Assembly (NCBI RefSeq): GCF_000245015.1
Contig: NZ_JH600070.1
Span: forward strand, 1,351,284-1,415,283
Source: Beggiatoa alba B18LD
GTDB lineage: Bacteria; Pseudomonadota; Gammaproteobacteria; Beggiatoales; Beggiatoaceae
Direction of reading: 5' to 3'
Length of the DNA: 64,000 nt
Every line of letters starts with the position of its first letter. Position 1 is the stretch's first letter. Positions 27,097 to 36,940 of this stretch are shown here, one piece after another. The position numbers and the translations under genes were made by a program. Under the pieces are notes generated by a model. That model worked only from the letters and a program-made list of their open reading frames with translations, was not told the DNA's origin and made no database searches.

Positions 27097-28857
27097 TTAC
27101 ATTACCTCTGGCGCAGATACGCCAATAATTGCGAGACCATTTTGTAACACTTGTTGTACCGCTTTAACCAAACTTAAACGCGCATTGCGTAAAGCGGTAT
27201 CATCTTCCACGATAAAAATACTCGTGTTGTAATAAGCATGAAACGCCTGTGCCAACTCGCGCAAATAATAAGTAATTTGATGCGGTTCATAATTACGCGC
27301 AGCACTTTCAATCATTTCAGGATAGCGCGATAAACTCGTTAATAAGGCTTGCTCATGCTCCGTTTCTAAACGGCTTAAATCTGCCTCAGCCACTGACCAA
27401 GTCAAATTTTTCTCTGCTAACTGACGCAATACACTACAAATCCGTGCATGGGCATATTGAATATAATACACAGGATTTTCATTAGAATGAGACTTAGCTA
27501 ATTCTAGGTCAAAATCTAAATGTTGCTCAGATTTACGTTGAATATAAAAGAAACGTGCCGCATCTTTGCCCACTTCATCGCGTAACTCGCGTAACGTCAC
27601 AAATTCGCCACTGCGCGTCGACATCTGCACACGCTCTGTGCCCCGATATAAAGTTGCAAACTGCACCAATAACACCGTTAAACACTCAGGGTTTAGCCCC
27701 AATGCTGACATTGCCGCTTTAACACGAGGAATATAGCCATGATGGTCAGCCCCCCAAATATTGATAATTTGCTGAAAACCACGCTCGACTTTATTAAAGT
27801 GATACGCCACATCAGAAGCGAAATAAGTCGCTTGCCCATTATCACGGACTAAAACACGGTCTTTCTCATCGCCAAAATCACTAGAGCGAAACCATAACGC
27901 CCCTTCTTTTTCATACGTAAAACCATTCGCAACCAGCTTTTCGAGACCGCGTTTAACCGTCTCATTTTCAACCAAACTATATTCCGAAAACCAATTATTA
28001 TAAGTCACGCCAAACTCGGCTAAATCATCACGAATATCGTCTAAAATCACCTCGAGACCACGTTTAAACACCGTCCGATAATCGTCCGCACCTAATAATT
28101 TTTTTGCCCGCTCGACCAAGGCATCAATATGCAATTCTTTATCGCCGCCTTGTGGCTCATCGGCAGGAATATCCACAAAGACCGCACTGGCAGAACGTTG
28201 GAAAGCCGTTTGATGATCACGGTATAAATCGCGGGCAATATCCCGAATATAATCACCTTTATAACCATTAGAGGGAAATGTAAAAGACTCGCCACATTCT
28301 TCTAAATAGCGCAACCAGACACTAGTCCCTAAAATATCCATTTGTCGCCCCGCGTCATTCACATAATACTCACGGGTAACTTGATAACCAGCAACACTTA
28401 ATAATTCGGACAACGCCGCGCCATAAGCCGCCCCGCGACCATGTCCGACATGTAAAGGACCTGTCGGATTCGCAGAGACAAACTCCACCATAACCGACTG
28501 ACCTGCGCCTAACTGCGAACGTCCATACTGTTCTTTTGCATTCAGAATGGTTTTAACCACATTCAAATACGCATCGCTGGTCAAAAAGAAATTAATAAAC
28601 CCTGCACCAGCTATTTCAACTTTTTGAATCCATTCTACTTTAGGTAAAGCATTCAACACTTGAATAGCAATATCACGGGGGCGACTTTTGAGGGGTTTGG
28701 CTAACATCAGCGCAATATTCGACGCAAAATCCCCATGTGAAGCGTCGCGGGCGCGTTCAACTTGCACGGCAGGCAATACCGCATCATTGGGAATAAGCCC
28801 TTGCGTTTTTAAAGTTGTTAAGGCTTGATTAATTAATTGTTGTAGCTGAACTTTCAA
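27097..28857 (-). CDS. argS: Arginyl-tRNA synthetase
   Basis: 586 residues, class I synthetase. N-terminal ArgS additional domain ([25 protein letters not shown]), the HIGH-like ATP site in [16 protein letters not shown], the central [15 protein letters not shown], the MSTRSG segment in the KMSKS position, and the C-terminal anticodon-binding DALR domain. It charges tRNA-Arg with arginine. It precedes the SPOR gene by one base. Confidence 0.97.
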   Translation of the reverse strand: MKVQLQQLINQALTTLKTQGLIPNDAVLPAVQVERARDASHGDFASNIALMLAKPLKSRPRDIAIQVLNALPKVEWIQKVEIAGAGFINFFLTSDAYLNVVKTILNAKEQYGRSQLGAGQSVMVEFVSANPTGPLHVGHGRGAAYGAALSELLSVAGYQVTREYYVNDAGRQMDILGTSVWLRYLEECGESFTFPSNGYKGDYIRDIARDLYRDHQTAFQRSASAVFVDIPADEPQGGDKELHIDALVERAKKLLGADDYRTVFKRGLEVILDDIRDDLAEFGVTYNNWFSEYSLVENETVKRGLEKLVANGFTYEKEGALWFRSSDFGDEKDRVLVRDNGQATYFASDVAYHFNKVERGFQQIINIWGADHHGYIPRVKAAMSALGLNPECLTVLLVQFATLYRGTERVQMSTRSGEFVTLRELRDEVGKDAARFFYIQRKSEQHLDFDLELAKSHSNENPVYYIQYAHARICSVLRQLAEKNLTWSVAEADLSRLETEHEQALLTSLSRYPEMIESAARNYEPHQITYYLRELAQAFHAYYNTSIFIVEDDTALRNARLSLVKAVQQVLQNGLAIIGVSAPEVM

Positions 28858-29031
28858 GGTATTCCTCGTTTACTAATTAGGTCAAAATATCCAGAATCGT
28901 CGCCACTCACCATGAGAGACAAGCACATTATCAAAGACGACGACAAAATGTCGTATAGTTTGCCATAAATCAACTATTTTTCACCCCAACAAAGTACATG
29001 AAAACCATGAAAGATGAAAAAAAGCTTTTAA

Positions 29032-29065
29032 AATCCTAGTAACTCTGTTAATTCTGTCGACAGAC
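29032..29065. repeat. Possible degenerate 9-base-step repeat
   Basis: AATCCTAGT, AACTCTGTT, AATTCTGTC, GACAGAC follow each other in 9-base steps and resemble the right arm of the CTGATTCAGACAA family. It lies in the 28858-29090 gap, which otherwise shows nothing clear. Confidence 0.35.
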
Positions 29066-29090
29066 TCACCCTAACAACTTGTTTACAATC

Positions 29091-31475
29091 ATGATGCACG
29101 ATGTAAATTTTTTAGTCATTGATACTGAAGGTAAATCTACTTTAAATGAAATTGCGATTTTAAACGCAGACGGTAAGTTGATTTACGAAGCCTTTAACCA
29201 AGACACACAACAGGAAATACAGTTTAATAACAAACCATTAAAAACGATTTTACAAGACATCTTACAACTCAGCGTCGATAAAACCCTCGTTTTTCACTAT
29301 GCCGAACATGATATAAGACTCTTGAAAAGAAGTTTTAAAAGCGCAAGTTTAACTTTTCCACCATTAAAAACGGCTTGCACGTTTTTAATGGCTAAACAAG
29401 CCTTACCACAAGCAACATCTTATTCATTAGCCTATTTAAGCAAGTATTTAGGCTTAAAAGTAGATCACCAATTTTTTAATCAAAATGCAGCTCATTCAGC
29501 CCGTTATGATGCCGCTTTTACCCATCAACTTTATTGCCATTTGACCCAAACCGCCAATTTTTCAATAAAACCACAGATTATGAATCCATTTAGCGATAGT
29601 CGCGTCGACAACCCATTTCAACAACACTTAGACTTAAAAAGCGTTTATCAACATGAATTTGCAACTCTAAAATCTATCTTAAACGAAATCAAGCAAGACC
29701 CAAATCATCAGAGTAAAGGCGCGGTAGTCATCGGAGAAGCAGGAAGCGGAAAAACCCATTTAATGATGCGGTTAGCACAAGAAGTTTTAAAAAATAATCG
29801 CTTATTATTCATCCGTCAACCGAATAACCCTGACGCGATTTTGCATCATGTTTATAGCCGTATTTTAGAATCGTTTATCGAAAAAGTACCCGATACCCCA
29901 TTTTCCCAACTAGAATACCTCTTAGCCCACAGTTTTTCTAAAATTGCGATTGAACATTATCAGCAAAAACAAACGAAAAAAGATGAACCAATTTTAGACG
30001 CATTAACAACAGACCATTTAAATATTTACGCGAAACTCGGCGCAGAAGGCACGGAAATAAAAAGAAATAACTGGGCGAGTTTAGAACGCATGACCCGACG
30101 CTGGTGGGAAAGTCGTTACAGTTTTGCAGGCATTGCGACTGCCATTATTCAAGGCTTGATTAAATACTGCGCTTACCGTGACCCACATCGCCGTGACTTG
30201 GTTAAACGTTGGCTTGCAGGCGCAAGTTTAGAGACAGAAGAACTACAACTCGTCGGCTTGCCTGATTGGGAAGAAGAGTTGAATTTAGAAGATTTTTCTC
30301 TACAAGCCATGATTGTATTTGGACGTTTATCCTTGATTGATGAACCCTTAATTATCGTTTTTGACCAGTTAGAGGGTTTAAAAGACAATGAAACCTTGCT
30401 TACTCAGTTTGGCAATGGGTTAAAGGAAATTTTCACAGCTGTTCCAAATAGTTTGATTATCCTAAATTTATTTCCTGACCGCTGGATGACTTTTCAAACG
30501 ATTTTTGATAGCTCTATCGTTGACCGTATTTCTCAATATCGAATTACCTTAAACCGTCCTGATACAGAAATATTAAAGGAAATTCTCTATTTAAAGGCTA
30601 GTACCCAAGGCGTTGATTTAGAAAAATTGTTTAACGACAACGATTTCAGGGAAATTTTGAGTTTCTACTCAATTCGCACCGTTTTAAACCGTGCGGCTGA
30701 ATATTTCCGCTATCGCGCTGAGGGTATTAGCTTACCGCATTTAGACACCGACAAATTAGTATTTGAGGCACAAATTTGGCATGTTATTGGTGAATTAAAA
30801 AAAGAAATCCAACAATTAAAACAACAGATTGGGATTACAGAACCAACACCGCCCGCCAGTTCCCAAAATAACCCCGCAGAAACGGCGAATACCCCTGCTA
30901 CTGTAGAACAAACCTTACTAGACTACTTAGCCAGAATCGAACAACAATTAATTGCTGATTACAGTAAAAAACAAATTATCACGGAACATGATGATGTAGG
31001 AAAATTACAAACCATCATGAGAGCTTTTCAAAGCGTTAAATACGCTGATATTGAACTAGATTGTTTACATTATGGCAAAAAACGCCTACCTGATAATTTA
31101 CAAATTAAGACAAAGAAAAATACCTTTGTTGTGGGTTTTTTATACCTAGTTGGTAACTCTTTTACCGCTCGGCTAAAAAATTTTAATGAACTCGTATTAC
31201 AGCACAAAAATTACCGTTTTCGTATCTGTCGTGACAGCCGCGAACCTGCGATAAAGGGGAAAGTGGGCATGGATGAGATTGAAAAATTGATGAATGCCCA
31301 AAATGGCAATTATTACGTCATGGAACAAGATGACCGTATTCGCTATGAATTACTGTATCAATTGATTATTGATATTCAAAATAAAGATTTAGAAGTTGAT
31401 TTACAACAGGCTTTAAACTTCGTTGAAATGGAATATTTGCGCGATTTTTGGATAATGGCATTATTGCGTCATTAA
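29091..31475 (+). CDS. DEDDh exonuclease fused to P-loop ATPase, unknown function
   Basis: 794 residues from ATG 29091; no clear ribosome site. Residues ~5-155 form a DnaQ-type 3'-5' exonuclease with a complete DEDDh set: Asp11 and Glu13 (VIDTEG), Asp74 (YAEHD), His135 and Asp140 (AHSARYDAAF). Residues ~185-560 are a P-loop NTPase: Walker A GEAGSGKT (215-222), Walker B IIVFDQLEG (Asp425), and an ORC/AAA_16-like stretch with Arg480-Arg485 (DRISQYRI). A short helix (~563-580) and a Pro/Ala/Asn-rich linker lead to a C-terminal domain (~605-794) with FVVGFLYLVGNSF and RICRDSREP that I do not recognise. It is a single gene between argS and an FMN protein. Nucleic-acid surveillance or defence is an inference. 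Confidence 0.8.
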   Translation: MMHDVNFLVIDTEGKSTLNEIAILNADGKLIYEAFNQDTQQEIQFNNKPLKTILQDILQLSVDKTLVFHYAEHDIRLLKRSFKSASLTFPPLKTACTFLMAKQALPQATSYSLAYLSKYLGLKVDHQFFNQNAAHSARYDAAFTHQLYCHLTQTANFSIKPQIMNPFSDSRVDNPFQQHLDLKSVYQHEFATLKSILNEIKQDPNHQSKGAVVIGEAGSGKTHLMMRLAQEVLKNNRLLFIRQPNNPDAILHHVYSRILESFIEKVPDTPFSQLEYLLAHSFSKIAIEHYQQKQTKKDEPILDALTTDHLNIYAKLGAEGTEIKRNNWASLERMTRRWWESRYSFAGIATAIIQGLIKYCAYRDPHRRDLVKRWLAGASLETEELQLVGLPDWEEELNLEDFSLQAMIVFGRLSLIDEPLIIVFDQLEGLKDNETLLTQFGNGLKEIFTAVPNSLIILNLFPDRWMTFQTIFDSSIVDRISQYRITLNRPDTEILKEILYLKASTQGVDLEKLFNDNDFREILSFYSIRTVLNRAAEYFRYRAEGISLPHLDTDKLVFEAQIWHVIGELKKEIQQLKQQIGITEPTPPASSQNNPAETANTPATVEQTLLDYLARIEQQLIADYSKKQIITEHDDVGKLQTIMRAFQSVKYADIELDCLHYGKKRLPDNLQIKTKKNTFVVGFLYLVGNSFTARLKNFNELVLQHKNYRFRICRDSREPAIKGKVGMDEIEKLMNAQNGNYYVMEQDDRIRYELLYQLIIDIQNKDLEVDLQQALNFVEMEYLRDFWIMALLRH

Positions 31476-31532
31476 CTCATAAACCGCTATAGACTGCTTG
31501 ATACGCCTTTGATTAACTGAGATAACTTCATT

Positions 31533-32846
31533 ATGACTGTCAATCCCCGCTATTTACATGAATCGGCTACTTTTTCACAAACAGCTATCGCCGATATACA
31601 CCGTGCAGCAGAACAAGGGATTTTTCACATTCGCGGATTAGGGGCACAACGACAGCTACCCTCATTTGATGACCTCGTTTTTTTAGGCGCGTCTATGTCT
31701 CGTTACCCTTTAGAAGCCTATCGAGAACGTTGTGATACAAACATTATTTTAGGCACACGCTTTGCGCAAAAACCGATAGAGCTTGCTATTCCAATTACCT
31801 TTTCTGCTATGGGTTTTGGCGCGTTAGGGGTGAATGCGAAACAAGCGATAGGTTTAGCCGCGCGGGCGATGGGGACAAGTACGACGACGGGGGACGGGGG
31901 GATGATTCCTGAAGAGCGTCAAACTTCTCGCACGGTTGTTTATCAAATTACGCCCTCTCGCTATGGTATTAATCCTGATGATTTGCGCCAAGCCGATGCG
32001 ATTGAAATTCTTGTCGACCAAGGGTCGAAACCGGGGGGCGGTGGTATTTTACTCGGTGAAAAAAATACGGCACGGGTTGCACAATTGCGTGATTTGCCCG
32101 AAGGCATAGACCAACATAGCGCGTGCCGTCATCCTGATTGGACAGGCGCGGATGATTTAGAAATTAAAATTTTGGAATTACGCGAGATTACCGACTGGGA
32201 AAAGCCAATTTATATCAAAATTGGGGCAACACGGGTGAAATATGATGTTGCTTTAGCCGTTAAAGCGGGCGCGGATGTGATTGTATTAGATGGTATGCAA
32301 GGCGGAACGGCTGCCACACAACAGGTTTTTTTAGAAAATGTGGGTATTCCGACCTTGCCTGCTGTGCGTCAAGCGGTGGAAACCTTGCAAGCCTTGGATA
32401 TGCATCGCAAAGTACAGTTAATCGTCTCTGGAGGTATTCGGAGCGGGGCTGATGTTGCAAAAGCAATCGCGTTAGGTGCGGATGCGGTGGCGATTGGGAC
32501 AGGGGCGTTAATTGCGTTAGGTTGTAATAAAGCGCAATATCTTGAGGATTATCAAGTATTAGGGACGGTCGCAGGATATTGTCACCATTGCCATACAGGT
32601 TTATGTCCTGCGGGGATTACGACCCATCGCCCAGAATTACAAGCACGTTTAGACCCACAGACAGGGGCAAAGTATTTAGAGAATTATTTAAAAACCATGG
32701 TATTAGACATGCAAACGCTGGCTCGTGCTTGTGGTAAAACGCATGTTTTGAATTTAGAACCTGAGGATATGGTGGCGTTGACAGTTGAAGCGGCGGCAAT
32801 GGCGAAAGTGCCGTTAGCGGGGACGGATTGGATTCCGAATAGTTGA
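31533..32846 (+). CDS. FMN-binding glutamate synthase family protein (GlxD/MgsC-like)
   Basis: 437 residues. Unlike full GltB it lacks the amidotransferase domain. It closely matches the stand-alone FMN-barrel subgroup (GlxD, MgsC): FDDLVFLGASMSRYPLEAYR, MGTSTTTGDGGMIPEERQ, DQGSKPGGGG, DVIVLDGMQGGTAATQ and GGIRSGADVAKAIALGADAV. A Cys cluster CHHCHTGLCPAG could hold an Fe-S centre. MgsC belongs to N-methylglutamate synthase, used in methylamine oxidation; its partner subunits and gmaS are not in the window. The enzyme family is confident, the substrate is not. Confidence 0.85.
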   Translation: MTVNPRYLHESATFSQTAIADIHRAAEQGIFHIRGLGAQRQLPSFDDLVFLGASMSRYPLEAYRERCDTNIILGTRFAQKPIELAIPITFSAMGFGALGVNAKQAIGLAARAMGTSTTTGDGGMIPEERQTSRTVVYQITPSRYGINPDDLRQADAIEILVDQGSKPGGGGILLGEKNTARVAQLRDLPEGIDQHSACRHPDWTGADDLEIKILELREITDWEKPIYIKIGATRVKYDVALAVKAGADVIVLDGMQGGTAATQQVFLENVGIPTLPAVRQAVETLQALDMHRKVQLIVSGGIRSGADVAKAIALGADAVAIGTGALIALGCNKAQYLEDYQVLGTVAGYCHHCHTGLCPAGITTHRPELQARLDPQTGAKYLENYLKTMVLDMQTLARACGKTHVLNLEPEDMVALTVEAAAMAKVPLAGTDWIPNS

Positions 32847-32865
32847 TATTGGGCTTAATTCTTTC

Positions 32866-32896
32866 CTGAATATCCTGATTCAGATAAAAAAAGACC
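32866..32896. repeat. Fragment of CTGATTCAGA repeat and hairpin start
   Basis: ATCCTGATTCAGATAAAAAAAGACCT (in pieces from 32872) looks like a repeat right end followed by the first half of the GACCTGCTAGG hairpin seen elsewhere. The second half is missing because the mini element at 32897 begins there. Confidence 0.5.
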
Positions 32897-32973
32897 TATA
32901 GTAATCGTACCATAAAGTGATTTAAATTTAGGACTGCCAGTCATCCGCATCGTTTTATAGTACGTTTACTATA
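32897..32973. mobile_element. 77-bp mini insertion element with 20-bp inverted ends
   Basis: Left end TATAGTAATCGTACCATAAA (32897-32916) and the reverse complement of the right end, TATAGTAAACGTACTATAAA (32954-32973), match at 18 of 20 positions. Both ends carry TA. The same terminal repeat precedes the IS630-type transposase remnant at 16389, so this looks like an internal-deletion derivative (MITE) of that IS. It has no coding capacity. Confidence 0.8.
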
Positions 32974-32987
32974 ACAAGATTAAAACA

Positions 32988-33148
32988 TTGTCTGAATCAG
33001 GATTTTCAGGATTAACAGGATTTAAAACCCTCAAATCAAAAAGTTAGGTGAATCACGCTTTTTAATTCTGCTAATTCTGAAAATTCTGTGAATTCTGATT
33101 CAGACAAGCTGTTGTCTTTTTAAAAGAAACTTGCCGAACTCAGGTTAT
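32988..33148. repeat. 9-base-step palindromic unit plus MITE right end
   Basis: TTGTCTGAATCAG (32988-33000) and CTGATTCAGACAA (33095-33107) are the inverted ends of a 120-bp unit with GGATT/AATTC steps every 9 bases. It continues into TTGCCGAACTCAGGTT (33131-33146) followed by TA, the right terminus of the element complete at 45596-45852. Confidence 0.8.
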
Positions 33149-33174
33149 AAAGGTTTATTCAGCGAGATAGTCTG

Positions 33175-33558
33175 ATGAAAAGTAATAAACAGCGACGTTT
33201 AGAAATTAAGGCTAAACGATTGAAAAAAAGCATGAATCAGTTAAAGGTTACACCGACTATTATCATTCCTAAAGGGGCGGTTTTAGCAAATCCCCTGCAA
33301 TTAGTGCATAACCATACTTACAGCTTATTACCGCATTATTATGTGGATTATCCATTTACCTGTCGGGATTGTGGCGCGGAAGCGGTTTGGACGGCAGAAA
33401 GACAACGGTGGTGGTATGAAGTGGTTAAAGCGCATATTCACTCGACCGCCGTGCGTTGTGCAAGCTGTCGCCATAAACTGCGTGAGCAAAAACGCTTGCA
33501 ACAGGCACATATGCAAGCAATGGCTGAGAAGCATAAAGCTAGCACACCATCTTGCTAA
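33175..33558 (+). CDS. Zinc-ribbon domain protein
   Basis: 127 residues. A Lys/Arg-rich N-terminus (SNKQRRLEIKAKRLKKSMNQ) is followed by a treble-clef or zinc-ribbon region: FTCRDCGAEAVWTAERQRWW, then HSTAVRCASCRHKLRE, giving two CxxC pairs about 40 residues apart. This matches the probable zinc-ribbon family often found in proteobacteria. Function unknown. It starts 27 bases after the end of a MITE-like repeat and stands alone on the plus strand. Confidence 0.8.
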   Translation: MKSNKQRRLEIKAKRLKKSMNQLKVTPTIIIPKGAVLANPLQLVHNHTYSLLPHYYVDYPFTCRDCGAEAVWTAERQRWWYEVVKAHIHSTAVRCASCRHKLREQKRLQQAHMQAMAEKHKASTPSC

Positions 33559-33573
33559 AAATAAAATATCAGG

Positions 33574-34227
33574 CTATCTGTAAAGCTGATATTGTTCAAT
33601 GATTTCAAAAACAGGCGCGGGAATTAAATAGCTGGGATTACGTTGTTGTGCAATCAAAGTACGGATTTGGGTTGCGGAAATGGTTAAGGCAGGAATTTCT
33701 TCAACTAAAATTTTTCCCGCGAGTCGGTTATTCATTTCTGCAATGTTATTTACTTGATGAGTCACTAAAAAGTCGTGCATACGGTGCGACATTGGTAATA
33801 AAGTACCAGGGCGACGCACAACAACTAAGTGGGCAAGTTCAATAATTGATTCCCATGCGTGCCATGTCGGTAGCCCAATAAAGGCATCCATCCCGAGAAT
33901 TAAACAGAGTGGGTGTTGTGGGTAATCATTTCTTAAACTGCGGAGGGTGTCGATGGTGTAGGAATAGCCTTGACGCTTTAATTCGCGGTCATCGGCAATC
34001 AGTCCATTCACCCCAGCAACCGCTGCTTGTACCATGGCAAAACGCAATTCTGCATTCACAGTCGGTTTTTCTCGATGCGGAGGACTAGCCGCAGGGATTA
34101 AATGGACTTGGGCAAAAGATAAGCGTTCATAGAGTTCTAGGGCAAGGCGTAAATGTCCATGGTGAATGGGGTTAAACGTACCGCCTAACATGCCTATAGG
34201 TTTATACAACGGTGCTGGGTCTGTCAT
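33574..34227 (-). CDS. nadD: Nicotinate-nucleotide adenylyltransferase
   Basis: 217 residues. The nucleotidyltransferase start GMLGGTFNPIHHGHLRLA contains the (H/T)xGH motif; later SATQIRTLI is the ISSTxxR equivalent. It adenylates nicotinate mononucleotide in NAD synthesis. It is preceded by proA (22-base gap) on the same strand, with holA further upstream, the common holA-nadD grouping. Confidence 0.95.
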   Translation of the reverse strand: MTDPAPLYKPIGMLGGTFNPIHHGHLRLALELYERLSFAQVHLIPAASPPHREKPTVNAELRFAMVQAAVAGVNGLIADDRELKRQGYSYTIDTLRSLRNDYPQHPLCLILGMDAFIGLPTWHAWESIIELAHLVVVRRPGTLLPMSHRMHDFLVTHQVNNIAEMNNRLAGKILVEEIPALTISATQIRTLIAQQRNPSYLIPAPVFEIIEQYQLYR

Positions 34228-34248
34228 TTTTTAATTTAATTTCAGAAG

Positions 34249-35505
34249 TTATACACGCACATGTCCATCGCCAAGGACGATGTATTTTTGTGAGGTTAGC
34301 CCTTCTAAGCCGACGGGACCGCGTGCGTGAAATTTATCGGTACTGATGCCAATTTCTGCACCTAAGCCATATTCAAAGCCATCAGCAAAACGGGTAGAGG
34401 CGTTAATCATCACGGAGCTAGAGTCGACTTCACGAAGGAAACGTTGCGCTTTGCTCCAGTTTTCGGTGACGATAGCGTCTGTATGTTGTGAGCTGTATTG
34501 GCGGATATGTTCCAGCGCGCTGTCTAAATCAGGCACAATGCGGATGGAGAGAATTGGGGCAAGATATTCTGTACGCCAATCTTCTTCTGTCGCAGGTTTA
34601 ATGCCGTTGATGAGAATTTGTGTGGCAGGACAGCCGCGCAATTCTACGCCTGCGGTTTGGTACATGTCGGCTAAATGGGGCAGAACATGTGGCGCAATTG
34701 CTTGGGCAATCAATAGGGTTTCCATGGTGTTACATGTGCCATAACGGTGAGTTTTGGCGTTGTAAGCGATGGCGATGGCTTTGTCGAGATTGGCTTCGTC
34801 ATCTATGTAAACGTGGCAAATGCCATCTAGGTGTTTAATCACAGGCACGCGAGCCTCTTGGCTGATACGTTCAATTAAACTTTTACCTCCACGCGGAATG
34901 ATGACATCGACGTATTCATTCATTTTAATCAGTTCACCAACTGCCGCGCGGTCTGTGGTTTCAATTACTTGTACGGCTGTGCTGGGAAGTCCTGCACAGA
35001 CTAATCCTGTGTGGATACACTGGGCAATGGCTTGATTGGAGTGCACCGCTTCAGAGCCACCGCGTAGAATCGTGGCATTACCTGATTTGAGACATAAAGC
35101 GGCGGCATCAATGGTGACATTAGGACGGGATTCGTAAATCATGCCGACAACGCCCAAAGGCACGCGCATTTTACCAACTTGAATGCCTGTAGGTCGGTAT
35201 TGTAATTGGCTAATTTCGCCAATAGGGTCGGGGAGGGCAATGATTTGTTGAACACCTTCAATCATAGAAGCAACCCGTTGGGGGTTGATGGTTAAGCGTT
35301 CTAACAATGCGCTGTCTAAGCCTTTAGCTTGACCGTTTGCCACGTCTTGCGCGTTGGCAGCGAGTAACCGTTCTTGGTGTTTTTCTATTTGTTCCGCAAT
35401 AATGGCTAAGGCTTGATTTTTAACGGCTGTGCTTGCTTTTGCGAGCAGTACGGATGCACTTCTTGCCTGTTTTCCAATGCGTAACATTTCCGCTTGTAAG
35501 CTCAT
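34249..35505 (-). CDS. proA: Gamma-glutamyl phosphate reductase
   Basis: 418 residues of the aldehyde dehydrogenase fold, full length. The catalytic Cys lies in [32 protein letters not shown] and [16 protein letters not shown] are typical. It reduces glutamyl-5-phosphate with NADPH in proline synthesis. It lies between holA and nadD on the minus strand. Confidence 0.96.
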   Translation of the reverse strand: MSLQAEMLRIGKQARSASVLLAKASTAVKNQALAIIAEQIEKHQERLLAANAQDVANGQAKGLDSALLERLTINPQRVASMIEGVQQIIALPDPIGEISQLQYRPTGIQVGKMRVPLGVVGMIYESRPNVTIDAAALCLKSGNATILRGGSEAVHSNQAIAQCIHTGLVCAGLPSTAVQVIETTDRAAVGELIKMNEYVDVIIPRGGKSLIERISQEARVPVIKHLDGICHVYIDDEANLDKAIAIAYNAKTHRYGTCNTMETLLIAQAIAPHVLPHLADMYQTAGVELRGCPATQILINGIKPATEEDWRTEYLAPILSIRIVPDLDSALEHIRQYSSQHTDAIVTENWSKAQRFLREVDSSSVMINASTRFADGFEYGLGAEIGISTDKFHARGPVGLEGLTSQKYIVLGDGHVRV

Positions 35506-35601
35506 ACGATGTCCTCAAACAACCCTTTTATGACTTTAAAATAACGCCCTTCAATCAGTTAGTGGGCAAAAAAAAATAGTGGGGGGATGGTGTTCTTTTA
35601 T

Positions 35602-36618
35602 TTACAGTTTAACGCCTGAGATTTGTACACTGAGGCGTAGGAGTTCGTCCCAGACATTACCGCTTGCAGCCCCTTTTATCATGCGGTCAATGATAACGGT
35701 TTGTTGTAGAAACGTTTGCCATTTTGTCGGTGGGTAACGTTTGGCGGCTTTTTGGATAATGGCTTGACGTTGTTGCCAAATACGTAGATTACGAAAAACT
35801 TGGTCGGCGCGTTGTCCGCTTTGTAAGGCGTAAGTGACTTGGCAAAGAAGGCGAATATCTTTTGTTAATGCCCAGAGAATTAAAACAGGGTCGTATCCTT
35901 CGGCTTTTAGCCCTTGTAGTTGACGCACACAACGGGCTGTTTCGCCATTTAAAAGTGTATCGACCCAGTCAAAAATCTCAAAGCGGGCACTGTCTGCAAC
36001 TGCGTCCATCACTTGTTCTATATCAATCGTTTGTGTTGTGCCGTAAAGCAGTTTTAACTTTTCTATTTCTTGCGCACAAGCGAGTAAATGCCCTTCAGAG
36101 CGTTCGGCAATCATTTGAATTGCATCAGGTGTTGCTTTAAGTCCTTGCACATGTAAGCGATGTTGTATCCATGCGGGCAATTCTGCGAGTTCTAAGGGGA
36201 ATACGGGAACAATCACGCCTTTTTCTTCAATGGTGGTAAACCATTTGGTTTTTTGCTTTTGACTATCTAACTTGTCCGCAGTCATCAATAACAGCGTGTC
36301 AGGTGGTGGATTATTTAAATAAGCCGTTAATACTTTAGTGCCCGCATCGTTAGGTGTTTTACTGCCTAGTTGAATTTCTAATAATCGCCGTGTTGCGAAT
36401 AAAGAAAGGCTATTCGCCTCTTGCTCTACACTTTTCCAATCAAAACTGGTATCTACAACCATGATAATTCTTTCGCTAAATCCTTGCTGGCGGGCAGATT
36501 GGCGTAATAAATCGCTACATTCCATCAGTTGCAAGGGTTCTTCGCCCGTTATTAAATAAACCGGTGCGTAGGTTTGTTTTTGTAGATGGTTTAAAAATTG
36601 AGCGGGTTTAATACGCAT
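35602..36618 (-). CDS. holA: DNA polymerase III subunit delta
   Basis: 338 residues, normal size. It begins MRIKPAQFLNHLQKQTYAPVYLITGEEPL, typical of HolA, followed by the AAA-like region without a functional P-loop and a C-terminal collar domain. Delta opens the beta clamp within the clamp loader. It is first of a holA-proA-nadD series, 96 bases upstream of proA. Confidence 0.92.
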   Translation of the reverse strand: MRIKPAQFLNHLQKQTYAPVYLITGEEPLQLMECSDLLRQSARQQGFSERIIMVVDTSFDWKSVEQEANSLSLFATRRLLEIQLGSKTPNDAGTKVLTAYLNNPPPDTLLLMTADKLDSQKQKTKWFTTIEEKGVIVPVFPLELAELPAWIQHRLHVQGLKATPDAIQMIAERSEGHLLACAQEIEKLKLLYGTTQTIDIEQVMDAVADSARFEIFDWVDTLLNGETARCVRQLQGLKAEGYDPVLILWALTKDIRLLCQVTYALQSGQRADQVFRNLRIWQQRQAIIQKAAKRYPPTKWQTFLQQTVIIDRMIKGAASGNVWDELLRLSVQISGVKL

Positions 36619-36658
36619 AGCGAAGAATAATAAAGAAAATCATCATATAATAAAAAAT

Positions 36659-36940
36659 TTAGGGCGTGTCTTTTTCTTTTTTCTCCTGTTTATCTTTATC
36701 GTGATTATTTGACATGCCCATCATGGCTTGCCAAAAGGTTTTTTGTAAGGTGCTTAATGATTGTAAATGCTCAGGTAAAAATGGTTTCATCAATGTTGCA
36801 GGGTCAAAACCTTCAATCCCTGTGGACATGTTTTTGCGGATGATTTCTAACATTTCATCTTGTAAAGGTTCAAGATTAGGTAATCCAAAAAAGCTTCTCA
36901 ACTCTTGTGGCGTTGCTTCAACATCAACTTTTATTTTCAT
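36659..36940 (-). CDS. DUF6489 family small protein
   Basis: 93 residues from ATG 36940. The longer upstream frame has no family resemblance and passes through likely promoter sequence. The N-terminus MKIKVDVEATPQELRSFFGL is typical of DUF6489-type proteins, with amphipathic helices and a charged C-terminal tail (NNHDKDKQEKKEKDTP). Such proteins resemble short phasin-like or membrane-associated helices but have no assigned role. Confidence 0.75.
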   Translation of the reverse strand: MKIKVDVEATPQELRSFFGLPNLEPLQDEMLEIIRKNMSTGIEGFDPATLMKPFLPEHLQSLSTLQKTFWQAMMGMSNNHDKDKQEKKEKDTP

